Shown: positions 43,816-51,655, counted from the first letter of the stretch. The stretch is 64,000 nt of DNA from DAOUBP01 sp034432655 (GCA_034432655.1 DAOUBP010000053.1:11213-75212); one strand, 5' to 3'. Notes: a model not told the origin generated them from the sequence alone. Numbers and translations: made by a program.

Positions 43816-44628
43816 ATGAAGATCAGCGGTATGTTTCGTGGGTTGATGGCTCTGGCCATCGTAGCAGGCTTGTTGCTCAGCGCCACCAGCGCTTTTGCAG
43901 CCGGCCCCCGTGTACGTGTGGTGCATGCATCCCCCGATGCGCCGGCGGTGGATGTGCTGGTCAATGGGAACGTGGCGTTCAGCAACGCCCCCTTCAAGGG
44001 CATCACGCAGTACGCCTCCCTGGCGGCGGGCTCCTATGATGTGAAAGTCGTCCCGACCGGCGCGACCGAGCCGGCAGTCATCTCCGCCAACCTGACGCTG
44101 GAGGCGGACAAGGACTACACCGTGGTGGCGGTGGGCAAGCTGGCCGACATCGAGCCGCTGGTGCTGATTGACAATAACAGCGCCCCGGCGCCGGGCAAGG
44201 CCCATGTGCGCTTTGTGCATGCTTCCCCTGATGCTCCCGCAGTGGATATCGCGGTCAAGGGTGGCCCGGTTTTGTTCAGCAATGTTGCTTTCAAGGGTGT
44301 TGGGGATTATCTGCCTGTGGATGCGGGGACGTACGATCTTGAGGTGCGGCTGGCGGGCACCAGCACGGTCGCCTTGGACGTCGCCGGCTTGAAACTGGAC
44401 GCTGGTACGGTGTACACCGTTTTCGCTATGGGCCTGGCCGGAGGCCAGCCTGCCCTGACTGCCGTGCCGAACGTTGATGCGACGTCCAGCCCAGCGGTCT
44501 TGCCGACCACCGGCGCTGGCATCAGCCCGATCTGGATCCTGGTCTTCGCGGGCAGTGCCCTGATCGCCCTGGGCGGTGGCCTGCGCATGCGCCCCAACCT
44601 GGTGCGCGTAGAGCGAACCAATAGATAG
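43816..44628 (+). CDS. secreted DUF4397-repeat protein with LPXTG-like anchor
   Basis: The 270-residue protein has a Sec signal peptide ending SAFAA (about residue 29), then two DUF4397 beta repeats that start with near-identical VRVVHASPDAPAVDVLV and VRFVHASPDAPAVDIAV. Near the C-terminus comes LPTTG, a hydrophobic stretch and a basic end (RMRPNLVRVERTNR), the layout of a sortase substrate. No sortase gene is in the window. ATG 43816 has AGGAG six bases upstream. DUF4397 proteins are cell-surface proteins of unknown role. Confidence 0.83.
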   Translation: MKISGMFRGLMALAIVAGLLLSATSAFAAGPRVRVVHASPDAPAVDVLVNGNVAFSNAPFKGITQYASLAAGSYDVKVVPTGATEPAVISANLTLEADKDYTVVAVGKLADIEPLVLIDNNSAPAPGKAHVRFVHASPDAPAVDIAVKGGPVLFSNVAFKGVGDYLPVDAGTYDLEVRLAGTSTVALDVAGLKLDAGTVYTVFAMGLAGGQPALTAVPNVDATSSPAVLPTTGAGISPIWILVFAGSALIALGGGLRMRPNLVRVERTNR

Positions 44629-44660
44629 CTTCTCTTCTCTCCTCCTTGTGGGTGTGGTGT

Positions 44661-44700
44661 GCATGAGGGCCGGATGGGGACCGGCCCTCATGTGCTTTAA
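44661..44700. terminator. bidirectional hairpin terminator
   Basis: CATGAGGGCCGG (44662-44673) and CCGGCCCTCATG (44681-44692) form a perfect 12-bp stem, followed by TGCTTTAA. It lies between the convergent DUF4397 and LysM genes. Confidence 0.7.
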
Positions 44701-44721
44701 CAGGCGATGTGCCGTTGGAGA

Positions 44722-45348
44722 TCAGGGGATGCGGAGTTCCTGGCCGGGGCGGATCAGCCGGGGATCTTTAATCTTGTCTTTGTTAGCTTCAAAGATCTCA
44801 GGCCAGCGCGCTGCGTTGCCGTAAACAGCCTGGGCGATAGCGCTCAAGCTGTCCCCGGGCTTGACGACATAGGTGCGAGCGGGCGCTTCCGCCGCCACCG
44901 TGCGGGCGGCCGGCGCGGCCTGGACCCGCAACGCCTCAACCTCGGCCTGCGCGGCCTTCAGAGCAGCCTGCAATTCGGCGATCTGGCGGTCTTTCTCCAC
45001 CAACGCCACGTTTTTCTCGGCTACTTCCGAGCGCTGGGCCGCCAGCTCGCGATCTTTCTCCGACAGTTTGACGCGCAGGTCGGTCAGCTCACGTTCTTTT
45101 TGAACCAGTTGGACGCGCATTTCGGCCAACTGTGCCTCAACCTTTTTGGTGGCTTCAGCCACCGCTTTTTGTACCTCAGCCGCTTTGGTGTCGGCGGCTT
45201 CAGCAACCCGTTGTGCCTGTTCTTCGATACGATCGGGCATGGTCTGGGCCGCCGGTTTGACCTGGCCCTCGGCTTGCGCCTTCTTTTCCTCGGCTGCGCC
45301 GCGCAGCGCATCACCGACGCGATCCAGCAAAGACTTGGGTTCTGCCAT
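44722..45348 (-). CDS. coiled-coil protein with C-terminal LysM domain
   Basis: A protein of 208 residues with a long alpha-helical, probably coiled-coil region (about 10-145, rich in Ala/Glu/Lys/Gln) and a C-terminal LysM module (about 157-208, YVVKPGDSLSAIAQAVYG; RPGQELRIP). No signal peptide is seen, so it resembles cytoplasmic LysM/XkdP-like proteins, but export by another route cannot be excluded. The start ATG has AGGAGG upstream. Confidence 0.78.
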   Translation of the reverse strand: MAEPKSLLDRVGDALRGAAEEKKAQAEGQVKPAAQTMPDRIEEQAQRVAEAADTKAAEVQKAVAEATKKVEAQLAEMRVQLVQKERELTDLRVKLSEKDRELAAQRSEVAEKNVALVEKDRQIAELQAALKAAQAEVEALRVQAAPAARTVAAEAPARTYVVKPGDSLSAIAQAVYGNAARWPEIFEANKDKIKDPRLIRPGQELRIP

Positions 45349-45434
45349 CAGAAAATCCTCCTGTAGTTTTACTCTGCGCCGTTCGCGAAATAGATGCCGC
45401 GTTACGGCCGCGAAATGGTGATATCCCGGTTGCC

Positions 45435-45698
45435 TCAGCGCCGTGACCTGGCCAGAAGGCCGAAGAGGAACTTCGCGCCGAGGATGAAGAGCAACGATCC
45501 CAGAAAAGTAGGGATCAGGTAAACACCGAAGATGAACGGGCCGAACTGCCCCAGCAAAAGCTGGCCGATGTAACCGCCGATCATGCCGGCCACGATGTTG
45601 CCCAACCAGCCGTAGGGCAGATTGGTGCGCGTAATGCGTTCAACAATGGCGACGATGATGATCGTGACGATCAGGGCGCCGATCCAGCCGAGCAACAT
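45435..45698 (-). CDS. GlsB/YeaQ/YmgE-family stress membrane protein
   Basis: Small hydrophobic protein of 87 residues with about three membrane helices. It matches the transglycosylase-associated (YeaQ/GlsB) pattern: GWLGNIVAGMIGGYIGQLLLG followed by a short loop and FLGSLLFILGAKFLFGLL. Members are induced by envelope or acid stress; the mechanism is unknown. The start has AAAGGAGG four bases upstream. Confidence 0.85.
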   Translation of the reverse strand: MLLGWIGALIVTIIIVAIVERITRTNLPYGWLGNIVAGMIGGYIGQLLLGQFGPFIFGVYLIPTFLGSLLFILGAKFLFGLLARSRR

Positions 45699-45725
45699 AC
45701 TTCCTCCTTTATCTTATCACCCTGC

Positions 45726-45780
45726 GACATTCACATCGAACGCGCGAATGTCAGGTTGCGGAATGAATTCCGCGTTACGC
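45726..45780. repeat. dispersed repeat B, copy 1
   Basis: A stretch of about 55 bases shares about 75 percent of positions with 51343-51398, ending in the palindrome GCGGAATGAATTCCGC and GTTACG. An inner pair GACATTC/GAATGTC forms a second stem. A shorter relative (ATTCCGCGTTAC) is at 5134-5145. It looks like a small non-coding repeat. Confidence 0.6.
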
Positions 45781-45806
45781 CCGAACGATGACGAAACAAG
45801 GCACGG

Positions 45807-46205
45807 CTAAAGCAGGGCCACGATGAGCCCGAACGCAGCGGCGATCAGCGGCAGGGCCAGCAACATGCCACCGCACCCGATGCAGCCTTTCTTCTGCATA
45901 ACCTCGCCCGGCGAGTAGTAGCGTTTCTTCCTGGGCGTCTCTGAAGCCGGGCGCAACGGCGTCGGTTCAGATGTCTCCGGGAAGGCAGGCTCGAAGCCGG
46001 CCGGGCTCTGCGCAGGCGCCGGTCGGGGTTCGGCGGACCTGTCGGCGCGGCGGATGCGGTCGCCCGCCTGGCCAGCGCCAAAACCGCTTTCTGCCTCCAA
46101 AGCGCCGAAGTCGGGGCGATCTGTGCCTGTCCCCTCCCTCGCAGTGAAGCTCTCTTCGCCGGCCTCAAAGCCACCAGATTGTGCTTTGCGTTTGAAATCC
46201 GACAT
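45807..46205 (-). CDS. small tail-anchored protein of unknown function
   Basis: The 132-residue protein is polar and disordered (Ala/Glu/Pro-rich) up to about residue 95, then YYSPGEVMQKKGCIGCGGM and a C-terminal membrane helix (LLALPLIAAAFGLIVALL). The Cys pair (CIGCGG) just before the helix could be lipid-modified, metal-binding or redox-active. AGGAGG precedes the start. No family is recognised. Confidence 0.6.
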   Translation of the reverse strand: MSDFKRKAQSGGFEAGEESFTAREGTGTDRPDFGALEAESGFGAGQAGDRIRRADRSAEPRPAPAQSPAGFEPAFPETSEPTPLRPASETPRKKRYYSPGEVMQKKGCIGCGGMLLALPLIAAAFGLIVALL

Positions 46206-46680
46206 GGGCGCCTTCCTCCTGTGTCCTTCTTTTGGGATGCCTGTGGGCCGGCTGGCCCAAAGTTACTGCACATAGTATCCTCTTCTTACCTTACAAGCAA
46301 GATGACGGCACACGATCGGCGGGCGAGCGCGCTTATTGAAAGTAACTGTTCACCTTTACCACGAAATGCCCCTGCAGGCTGGGACGGGGCCTCTTTCAGG
46401 GGTAGGGTCTTGTGTCGGATCAGGCCCCCACATCCCCTTCAACCCTCTTCGCCCCCACAAAGCAGGGGTGAAGAGGGAGACAAAAGTCGGTCGGGGTTCT
46501 TGGCGGCGGATTCGCCGCCGCCAAGAACCCCGATTTGAAGGATTTCCCTCACCCCAAGCTGCAGTGCGACCTGGGGAGGGGACCAGGGGGTGGGGCAAAC
46601 TGCGGCAACGCAAAAAACCTATCCCTGAAAGGGCAAGACGCATCCATGCGAACACACGGGGGAAAGGTAAACACTCACCT
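46206..46680. repeat. 475-bp non-coding, repeat-rich gap with MITE-like element
   Basis: No gene is seen. Terminal inverted-repeat-like sequences (GTTCACCTTTACCACG near 46347 and the complement of GGGGGAAAGGTAAACACTC near 46655) enclose about 330 bp. Inside are an 17-18-bp perfect hairpin (46492-46532), CCCTCTTC/GAAGAGGG (46442-46476) and CCTTTCAGG-type inverted sequences. It resembles a non-autonomous palindromic insertion. Confidence 0.5.
46492..46532. repeat. perfect 18-bp hairpin within the repeat-rich gap
   Basis: CGGGGTTCTTGGCGGCGG (46492-46509) and its exact complement (46515-46532) are separated by ATTCG. It is the strongest stem in the 46.2-46.7 kb gap. Confidence 0.85.
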
Positions 46681-46709
46681 TTGACATGACTCATCCGTCA
46701 CACTATAAT
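46681..46709 (+). promoter_or_regulatory. perfect consensus sigma70 promoter
   Basis: TTGACA (46681-46686) and TATAAT (46704-46709) with a 17-base spacer match consensus fully. It would drive the 40-residue membrane protein gene and the EamA permease gene. Confidence 0.88.
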
Positions 46710-46744
46710 TGTGATCAACTGTATACTTGCTGAAAGGTTTTCGG

Positions 46745-46867
46745 ATGGCACGTCGCAAATCTGGGTCCCGAGACTGGCGGGTAACCGCCTTCCTGGTCGT
46801 TTCTTTGATTATCGTGCTCAGCATGATCCTGGCCATGATCGTGCCTGGGATCTTCACGCCGAGCTGA
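46745..46867 (+). CDS. 40-residue single-pass membrane protein
   Basis: The short gene encodes MARRKSGSRDWRV followed by a hydrophobic helix (TAFLVVSLIIVLSMILAMIV) and PGIFTPS. The positive N-terminus should stay in the cytoplasm. It has AAAGG about nine bases upstream, starts 36 bases after a perfect -10 box, and its stop is four bases before the EamA start. That context supports translation; the function is unknown. Confidence 0.65.
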   Translation: MARRKSGSRDWRVTAFLVVSLIIVLSMILAMIVPGIFTPS

Positions 46868-46871
46868 GCAG

Positions 46872-47759
46872 ATGGGGGGTGAGCACGGCGCCGCTGCGCC
46901 CCACGCGGGCACGGCCGGCCGGACCGGTGTGTTGCTGGCCGTTGCCGCGGTGTCGGCGTTCTCAACTGCGCCGGTGTTGGTGCTGTGGGCCGCGCCTCTC
47001 AGCGCCTTCGAGATCACCCTGGGCCGCCTGGTCACCGGGGCAGCTGCAATCTGGGTGCTGGCGCAGCTGAACCGGCAGCCCCATCTGCCCGCGCGCACGG
47101 ACCTGGCGCGCTTCGCAGGGATCGGTTTCATCACCGCGCTGCATTTCATCTGCTACATCGCCTCCCTCAACTTCACCACCATTGCCCATGCCCTGGCCCT
47201 GGTGTACACCGCGCCGATCTTCGTTGCCTTGTTCTCGGCCTGGTTCCTCAAGGAGCCCATTGCACCGCGCAAATGGATCGGTGTGCTGGTCACTGTGGCA
47301 GGGATCGCCGTCCTGGCAGGGTTCGAGCCGCGGCTGAACAGCCGGATGGTCATCGGGGACCTGCTGGCGTTGGTTTCAGCGGTGACGTATGCTCTGTATT
47401 CGATTGCGGGGCGTTCGCAACGGGCCCGCTATCCGTTGTTCACCTACGCCGGCACGGTCTATGGCCTGGCTGCGCTGTGGGCGTTGCCGGCCGCTGTGGC
47501 AAGCTTTACGCCTGCGGGCTATACCTGGCGGTCGGTAGCAGCGTTGCTGGGGGCCGGGCTGATCCCTTTGGCGGCCGGGCACACGCTGTATAACGCCGCA
47601 TTACGCCGCGCGCACGCAACCACTGCCAACTTGATCGCCACCCAGGAGGTGACCGGGGGCATGATCCTGGGCGCGCTGCTGTTGGGACAGGTGCCGCAGG
47701 CCAATGAGATCGCCGGCGCGTTGGTGGCGCTGATCGGGATCGCGCTGGTGTTGGTGTGA
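46872..47759 (+). CDS. EamA-family (DMT) permease
   Basis: Drug/metabolite transporter superfamily member, 295 residues, with ten membrane helices in two EamA repeats (about 15-145 and 160-295). Typical spots are LSAFEITLGRLVTGA, FTTIAHALALVYTAPIFVAL and TANLIATQEVTGGMILGALLLG. Exporter of unknown metabolite. It is co-transcribed with the 40-residue protein from a strong promoter. Confidence 0.87.
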   Translation: MGGEHGAAAPHAGTAGRTGVLLAVAAVSAFSTAPVLVLWAAPLSAFEITLGRLVTGAAAIWVLAQLNRQPHLPARTDLARFAGIGFITALHFICYIASLNFTTIAHALALVYTAPIFVALFSAWFLKEPIAPRKWIGVLVTVAGIAVLAGFEPRLNSRMVIGDLLALVSAVTYALYSIAGRSQRARYPLFTYAGTVYGLAALWALPAAVASFTPAGYTWRSVAALLGAGLIPLAAGHTLYNAALRRAHATTANLIATQEVTGGMILGALLLGQVPQANEIAGALVALIGIALVLV

Positions 47760-47797
47760 GATGACGAACTGATAGCCTGGTAGATTGGGGGACGACG

Positions 47798-48100
47798 ATG
47801 GCAAAACCTGTAGATTGTCCGTATTTCTTCGGTGATTATCATCGCGGCCGCGAGATAGAGAAGTGCCGCCTCATCGAGCGCAACCGGGAGAACCGGCGGC
47901 CCTGGCGCCGGGCGTTGTGTGACACGTGCCCGGTGCCAGGGATCTTGCGCGAGACGACCTGCCGACATCTGGCGCTGGAAGCTACGGTGGAGCGCAAATG
48001 GGGCCTGCTCGACCGCGTGTCGGTGTACGCCATTTGCACCGAGCACATTATCGAGCTGAAAGACCCCAGGCGCTGTCCGCAATGCGAGGAGCAAAAGTAG
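47798..48100 (+). CDS. Cys-rich small protein of unknown function
   Basis: The 100-residue protein has seven or eight Cys, grouped as CPYFFGDYHRGREIEKCRL, LCDTCPVPG, TTCRHL, AICTEH and a terminal CPQCEEQ, which suggests zinc or iron-sulfur binding. It has no signal peptide. The stop codon lies in the left arm of a palindromic repeat. No named family is recognised. Confidence 0.7.
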   Translation: MAKPVDCPYFFGDYHRGREIEKCRLIERNRENRRPWRRALCDTCPVPGILRETTCRHLALEATVERKWGLLDRVSVYAICTEHIIELKDPRRCPQCEEQK

Positions 48101-48125
48101 AGCAACTCCTGGGGAGTTGCCCTAC
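48097..48125. repeat. palindromic repeat, copy 3
   Basis: GTAGAGCAACTCC-TGG-GGAGTTGCCCTAC is the third copy of the element at 24011 and 33135. It lies between convergent genes and includes the stop codon of the Cys-rich protein, so it can double as a terminator. Confidence 0.72.
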
Positions 48126-48129
48126 CTGG

Positions 48130-50142
48130 TCAGTTCGTCTGGCCCTGCGCGGCCAACAGAGCTTCGATCTTTTTCGCAAAGTCCTGATAAGGCAAGGCCC
48201 CTACCACGCGTTCCTCGTTCCCCTGCAACCTGTCCCCAGCGCTTGCCTTCTGCAAGATGAACGTGGGAGTGCTGCGGATGCCCAGCCGCGAAGCCTCGTC
48301 CAGGTCGCGTTGAATGGTGGCCTCGGTCTGCGGATCGGAAACGCAGGCGTCATAGCGGGCTGCATCTACCCCCAACGTCAGCGCCTGGCGGCGGAACTGG
48401 TCAGCCGCGTCTTTTGCGCCGCTCCACGCATTTTGATTCGCGAACAACCAGTCATGCAGCGCCCAGAACAGCTTCGGGTCTTGCTGCCCGGCGCAATGGG
48501 CGGCTTTAGAGGCCGGCATCGCGTTCGGGTGGATGCCGGTCAGCGGCAGGTGCCGAAACACATGGACTACTTTTCCTGTGGCAACGTACGCTTCATCCAG
48601 AAGCGGGCCCGTCTGTGCTGCGTGACGGGCACAGAACGGTCACTGATAATCCGAGAAGTCAATCAGCCGGATGGGGGCCGCCGGATCCCCGCGATAGAAG
48701 TGACCTTCGGCGGTGACGCCCACCGGCAGGCTGGCCAGCTTTTCGGCTGAGATCGGCCCGCCGGGGGTGGGGATCTCGGCCTGTGGCTTCAGAAGCTCCT
48801 GGATGGTGCTCTCGAATGTGTCCAGGGGCTGCAGCCCGGGAAAGCCCTTCACGTCCTCGATTTGACCCGGAGCAGCCAGCTTGATCAGGAGGAAAGACGG
48901 TGTTGTGGGCACGCCGATCTGCTCCTGGCCGAACTGGTATGCGGTGTCCACCTCGTTCCGGGCCTTTTCATCGCCCAGACACTCGCCGAAAGACGCGCTG
49001 TCCAGGCCGACCTGGCCGGCATAGCGGCCCATGGCAGCATCATCGCCCTCCTCCCAGGCCGACTGTTCCGCGTAGAGCAGGCTGCGGAACTCCCAGAACT
49101 TGCCCTGCCGCGCGGCACAGAGGGCCGCCACCGCAGCCTTGGGCGCGGTATCGGGGAAGAACTTGAACACCAGCCGCATCTGATCGGTGGCGACGAATCT
49201 GGCCTTTAGGGTCGGCTCCACCGTCGTGGCGTACTCGGCGCTGTCGGCGCTCTTGAAATCCTCAAACGAGATCAGGATCAGCGACGCATCGGTCGCGCCG
49301 AGGCTGGGGCTGCCGTCGTAGGTGAAGCCAGGCCGCGCCGGGTCGGGATCGAAGAACTCCACCCCGGGCGGCAAGGGGGTGGGAGTGGGCGGTGGGCGCA
49401 TGCCGAGCTGGGCTTTTTCGATCTTATCTTGAAACTCGGCCAGGGGATACGCGCCGCTGATGAACCAGTCGTTGATGAAGAAAGCAGGTGTGCCCTGCAC
49501 TCCGCGGCGGATCCCTTCATTCAGGTCTTGTTGGATGCGCGCTTCGGTGGCCGGATCAGCCAGACACTGATCGAAAGCCGTCCCGTCGGCGCCGAAGTTC
49601 AACGCCGCCTGCCGGAACTGCACTGCTGCATCGCTCGCCTGATTCCAGGTGCTCTGGTTGGCGAAGAGCCAGTCGTGCATCTGCCAGAAGAGGGCAGGGG
49701 CCTGCTGGCCGGCACAGTACGCCGCCTTGGCGGCCGGCACGGCCAGGGGATGGATCTGGGTCAGCGGGAAATGCCGGAACACATGCACCGCCTGCCCGGT
49801 GGCGATGAAACGCTCGCGTAACTGAGGTTCTGTCTGCGCCACGTGTCGCGCACAGAACGGGCACTGGAAGTCGGAAAACTCTTCGATCTTCACGGTGGCA
49901 GCCGGGTCGCCCCGGTAGAAGTTGCCATCGGCATCCACGCCCATGGGCAGCTCGGACGCCGGCCCTGCCGGTGGCTGCCCCGGCGTAACGGTGGCAGCAC
50001 GCGACGGCGGGACAGGCGTGGCTGTAGAAAGGGGCGGGGGCGGCGTGCCCGGTGCGCACGCGACCGCCAGAAGCGCCAGCGCAAATAGCGTCGCGACCAG
50101 AACCGGCCGGATGCGACGCTTTTGCAGTTCGGAAAGCAACAT
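48130..50142 (-). CDS. three-domain DsbA-like selenoprotein lipoprotein (in-frame TGA = Sec)
   Basis: Read through one TGA, this is a 670-residue secreted lipoprotein: lipobox LAVAC, Pro/Thr linker, then three DsbA-like thioredoxin folds. Domain 1 (about 80-230) has FSDFQCPFCARH. Domain 2 (about 270-420) lacks the motif (FEDFKSADSAEY). Domain 3 (about 485-665) reads FSDYQ-TGA-PFCARH, codon 501 at 48642-48640. After the TGA the frame stays open for 169 residues closely matching domain 1 (VHVFRHLPLTGIHP, HDWLFANQNAW). So TGA most likely encodes selenocysteine in a UPFC redox site. It would oxidise or reduce thiols outside the membrane. ATG 50142 has GGAGG five bases upstream. Confidence 0.85.
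48607..48639 (-). promoter_or_regulatory. SECIS-like hairpin directly after the in-frame TGA
   Basis: Two exclusive folds exist. Fold 1: CCGU-(bulged U)-CUGUGC pairs with GCACAG-ACGG, 10 bp, 10-nt loop containing GU, like the bulged U and loop GU that SelB reads in E. coli fdhF. Fold 2: GCCCGUC/GACGGGC, 7 bp, loop starting 17 nt after the TGA, inside the usual bacterial distance. Confidence 0.6.
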
Positions 50143-50152
50143 GAAACCTCCT

Positions 50153-51346
50153 TCAGTAAATGAACTCGCGGATGTCGTAGCGCGAGATTTGCGGCGGCCC
50201 GTCAGGGCCGTGCAGCTGTAGACGTGCCAGAATAGCAGCTTCCTGGGCGGCCATCTCCTGTTCCGTCAACGGCTCAATACCTGCGGCTGCTGCCAGGCGG
50301 CTGTATTCCGATCCCGGGTGCACTACAACAGGCGAAAAGTACACGATGTCTCCCCGGCCCAAAGGCATCGCGTTCAGCGCGGCAGCACTGTTGGCTGCGT
50401 GCGCGGCCGCAAAACGGTGACCACCGACCCCCAGCATAATGATCACGCTCACCGCAACCCCGGCCGCTTTCAGCAAGCGCACCGACTCGATCACATCCTG
50501 CACGGTGCCCGGCTTGCGCAGCCAGCGGAGCAAGGCGTCATCGCCGGTTTCCATGCCGATGTAGACACGCCGCAGCCCGCGAGCTACCAGCTCGCTCCAT
50601 GCGGAGGCCGTCTTGCGCTGCACGTCAAAGGCATCTATGAACGAGTAGATGCCTCCCCTGGCCGGCCGGATGCCGGTCTCTGCGATCACGTCCAACCAGG
50701 CCCGCACGCGCGGCAGCGGCGCCACCAACGCGTTGGCATCGGCCAGAAAGAGCGATTTGCGCAGCCCTAGTGCCGGCCCGAAAAAATCGCGCACGGCCGC
50801 AATGTGCGCCCGCAGCTCGTCGGCGTCCTTGATCCGAAAAGGCCGATCGCGATAGAAATCGCAGAAGGTGCAGCGGTTGTACGAGCACCCTTCGGTGGCC
50901 TGGATCACCAGGGCCAGGTACTGGTCGGGCGGCAGGATGCTCACCGGCCGGTAGACCTGAGCAAAACGGGCTGCGTCCGCCTGCAGGCGTTCCCAATCCC
51001 AGCCCTGCAACACCGCCAGTTGCGGATGGCCGATGGCCCGGGCCACCCGATCGGCCAACCGGTACGTGTCTGTCAGGAAGCACCTGGCCTCGGATTCGTC
51101 CAGCCAGCGCCGTTGGCGAACGCCGTCGGCCGAACGCCACTTGCTCAGCACGCGGTTGTCCAGGCCGCGGCGATAATTGATCCCTTCGACGAACGCGCCG
51201 ATCAACCGGCCTGCCAGGTCGAATGAGTAGCTGGGCGCTTCTTCGTTCACCAGCAGGTTGATCGCCTGGCTGCGGATACGCACGGCCACGGCGCCGATGC
51301 CGGGCAGGCTGCAGGTCAAGGTTTCTATAGCAGTACCCCGTAACAT
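50153..51346 (-). CDS. radical SAM protein
   Basis: A 397-residue protein with the SAM-binding [4Fe-4S] motif CxxxCxxC in TEGCSYNRCTFCDFYRD (about residues 155-170). The SAM-binding barrel follows, including LADANALVAPL and VYIGMETGDDALLRWLRKPG, then VSVIIMLGVGG. It is Elp3/B12-independent type by length and lacks a recognised accessory domain. Substrate unknown. The ATG used (51346) lies in a repeat element with no clear ribosome-binding site, so the true start may be further inside. Confidence 0.8.
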   Translation of the reverse strand: MLRGTAIETLTCSLPGIGAVAVRIRSQAINLLVNEEAPSYSFDLAGRLIGAFVEGINYRRGLDNRVLSKWRSADGVRQRRWLDESEARCFLTDTYRLADRVARAIGHPQLAVLQGWDWERLQADAARFAQVYRPVSILPPDQYLALVIQATEGCSYNRCTFCDFYRDRPFRIKDADELRAHIAAVRDFFGPALGLRKSLFLADANALVAPLPRVRAWLDVIAETGIRPARGGIYSFIDAFDVQRKTASAWSELVARGLRRVYIGMETGDDALLRWLRKPGTVQDVIESVRLLKAAGVAVSVIIMLGVGGHRFAAAHAANSAAALNAMPLGRGDIVYFSPVVVHPGSEYSRLAAAAGIEPLTEQEMAAQEAAILARLQLHGPDGPPQISRYDIREFIY

Positions 51347-51398
51347 TCACGTCGCACGCGCCAACGGCAGGTTGCGGGATGAATTCCGCATTACGGAT
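51343..51398. repeat. dispersed repeat B, copy 2
   Basis: About 55 bases similar to 45726-45780, with CATTCAC at the left, GGTTGCGG in the middle and ATGAATTCCGC-TTACG at the right. It lies upstream of the radical SAM gene and provides its apparent start codon. Confidence 0.6.
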
Positions 51399-51562
51399 AC
51401 GGATCGGCGGGCCTGCCGCCGGCTTCGCGATCCACGAAAGCTTACCGATAGCTTGTGCTCAATTCGCGTTCAAAACGAATCCGATTATAACCCGGAATCC
51501 CCTGGTTGACCAGTACGATGGCTTACTTCTCTACGTCCTCCAGCCTGGCAGTGTCTCGATTT

Positions 51563-51610
51563 TTGTGTAAGAGTGGCGCAAGATTAATCTTGCGCTACGA
51601 ATTTACACAA
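51563..51610. repeat. 48-bp interrupted palindrome
   Basis: GCGCAAGATTAATCTTGCGC (51576-51595) is a perfect 20-base palindrome, flanked by TTGTGTAA (51563-51570) and its complement TTACACAA (51603-51610). It stands in the AT-rich gap before the ABC-F gene and may be an operator or a mobile palindrome. Confidence 0.7.
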
Positions 51611-51655
51611 CTTTCGGCCTACAACCTCCAGCTTCCAGTTTCCGGCCTCCGGTAT

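Noticed and set aside
48130..48561. Separate 143-codon thioredoxin-like gene
   Set aside because: It begins in the middle of a DsbA-like fold, lacks the redox motif and is in the same frame as the upstream gene; it is the part after the TGA of one gene.
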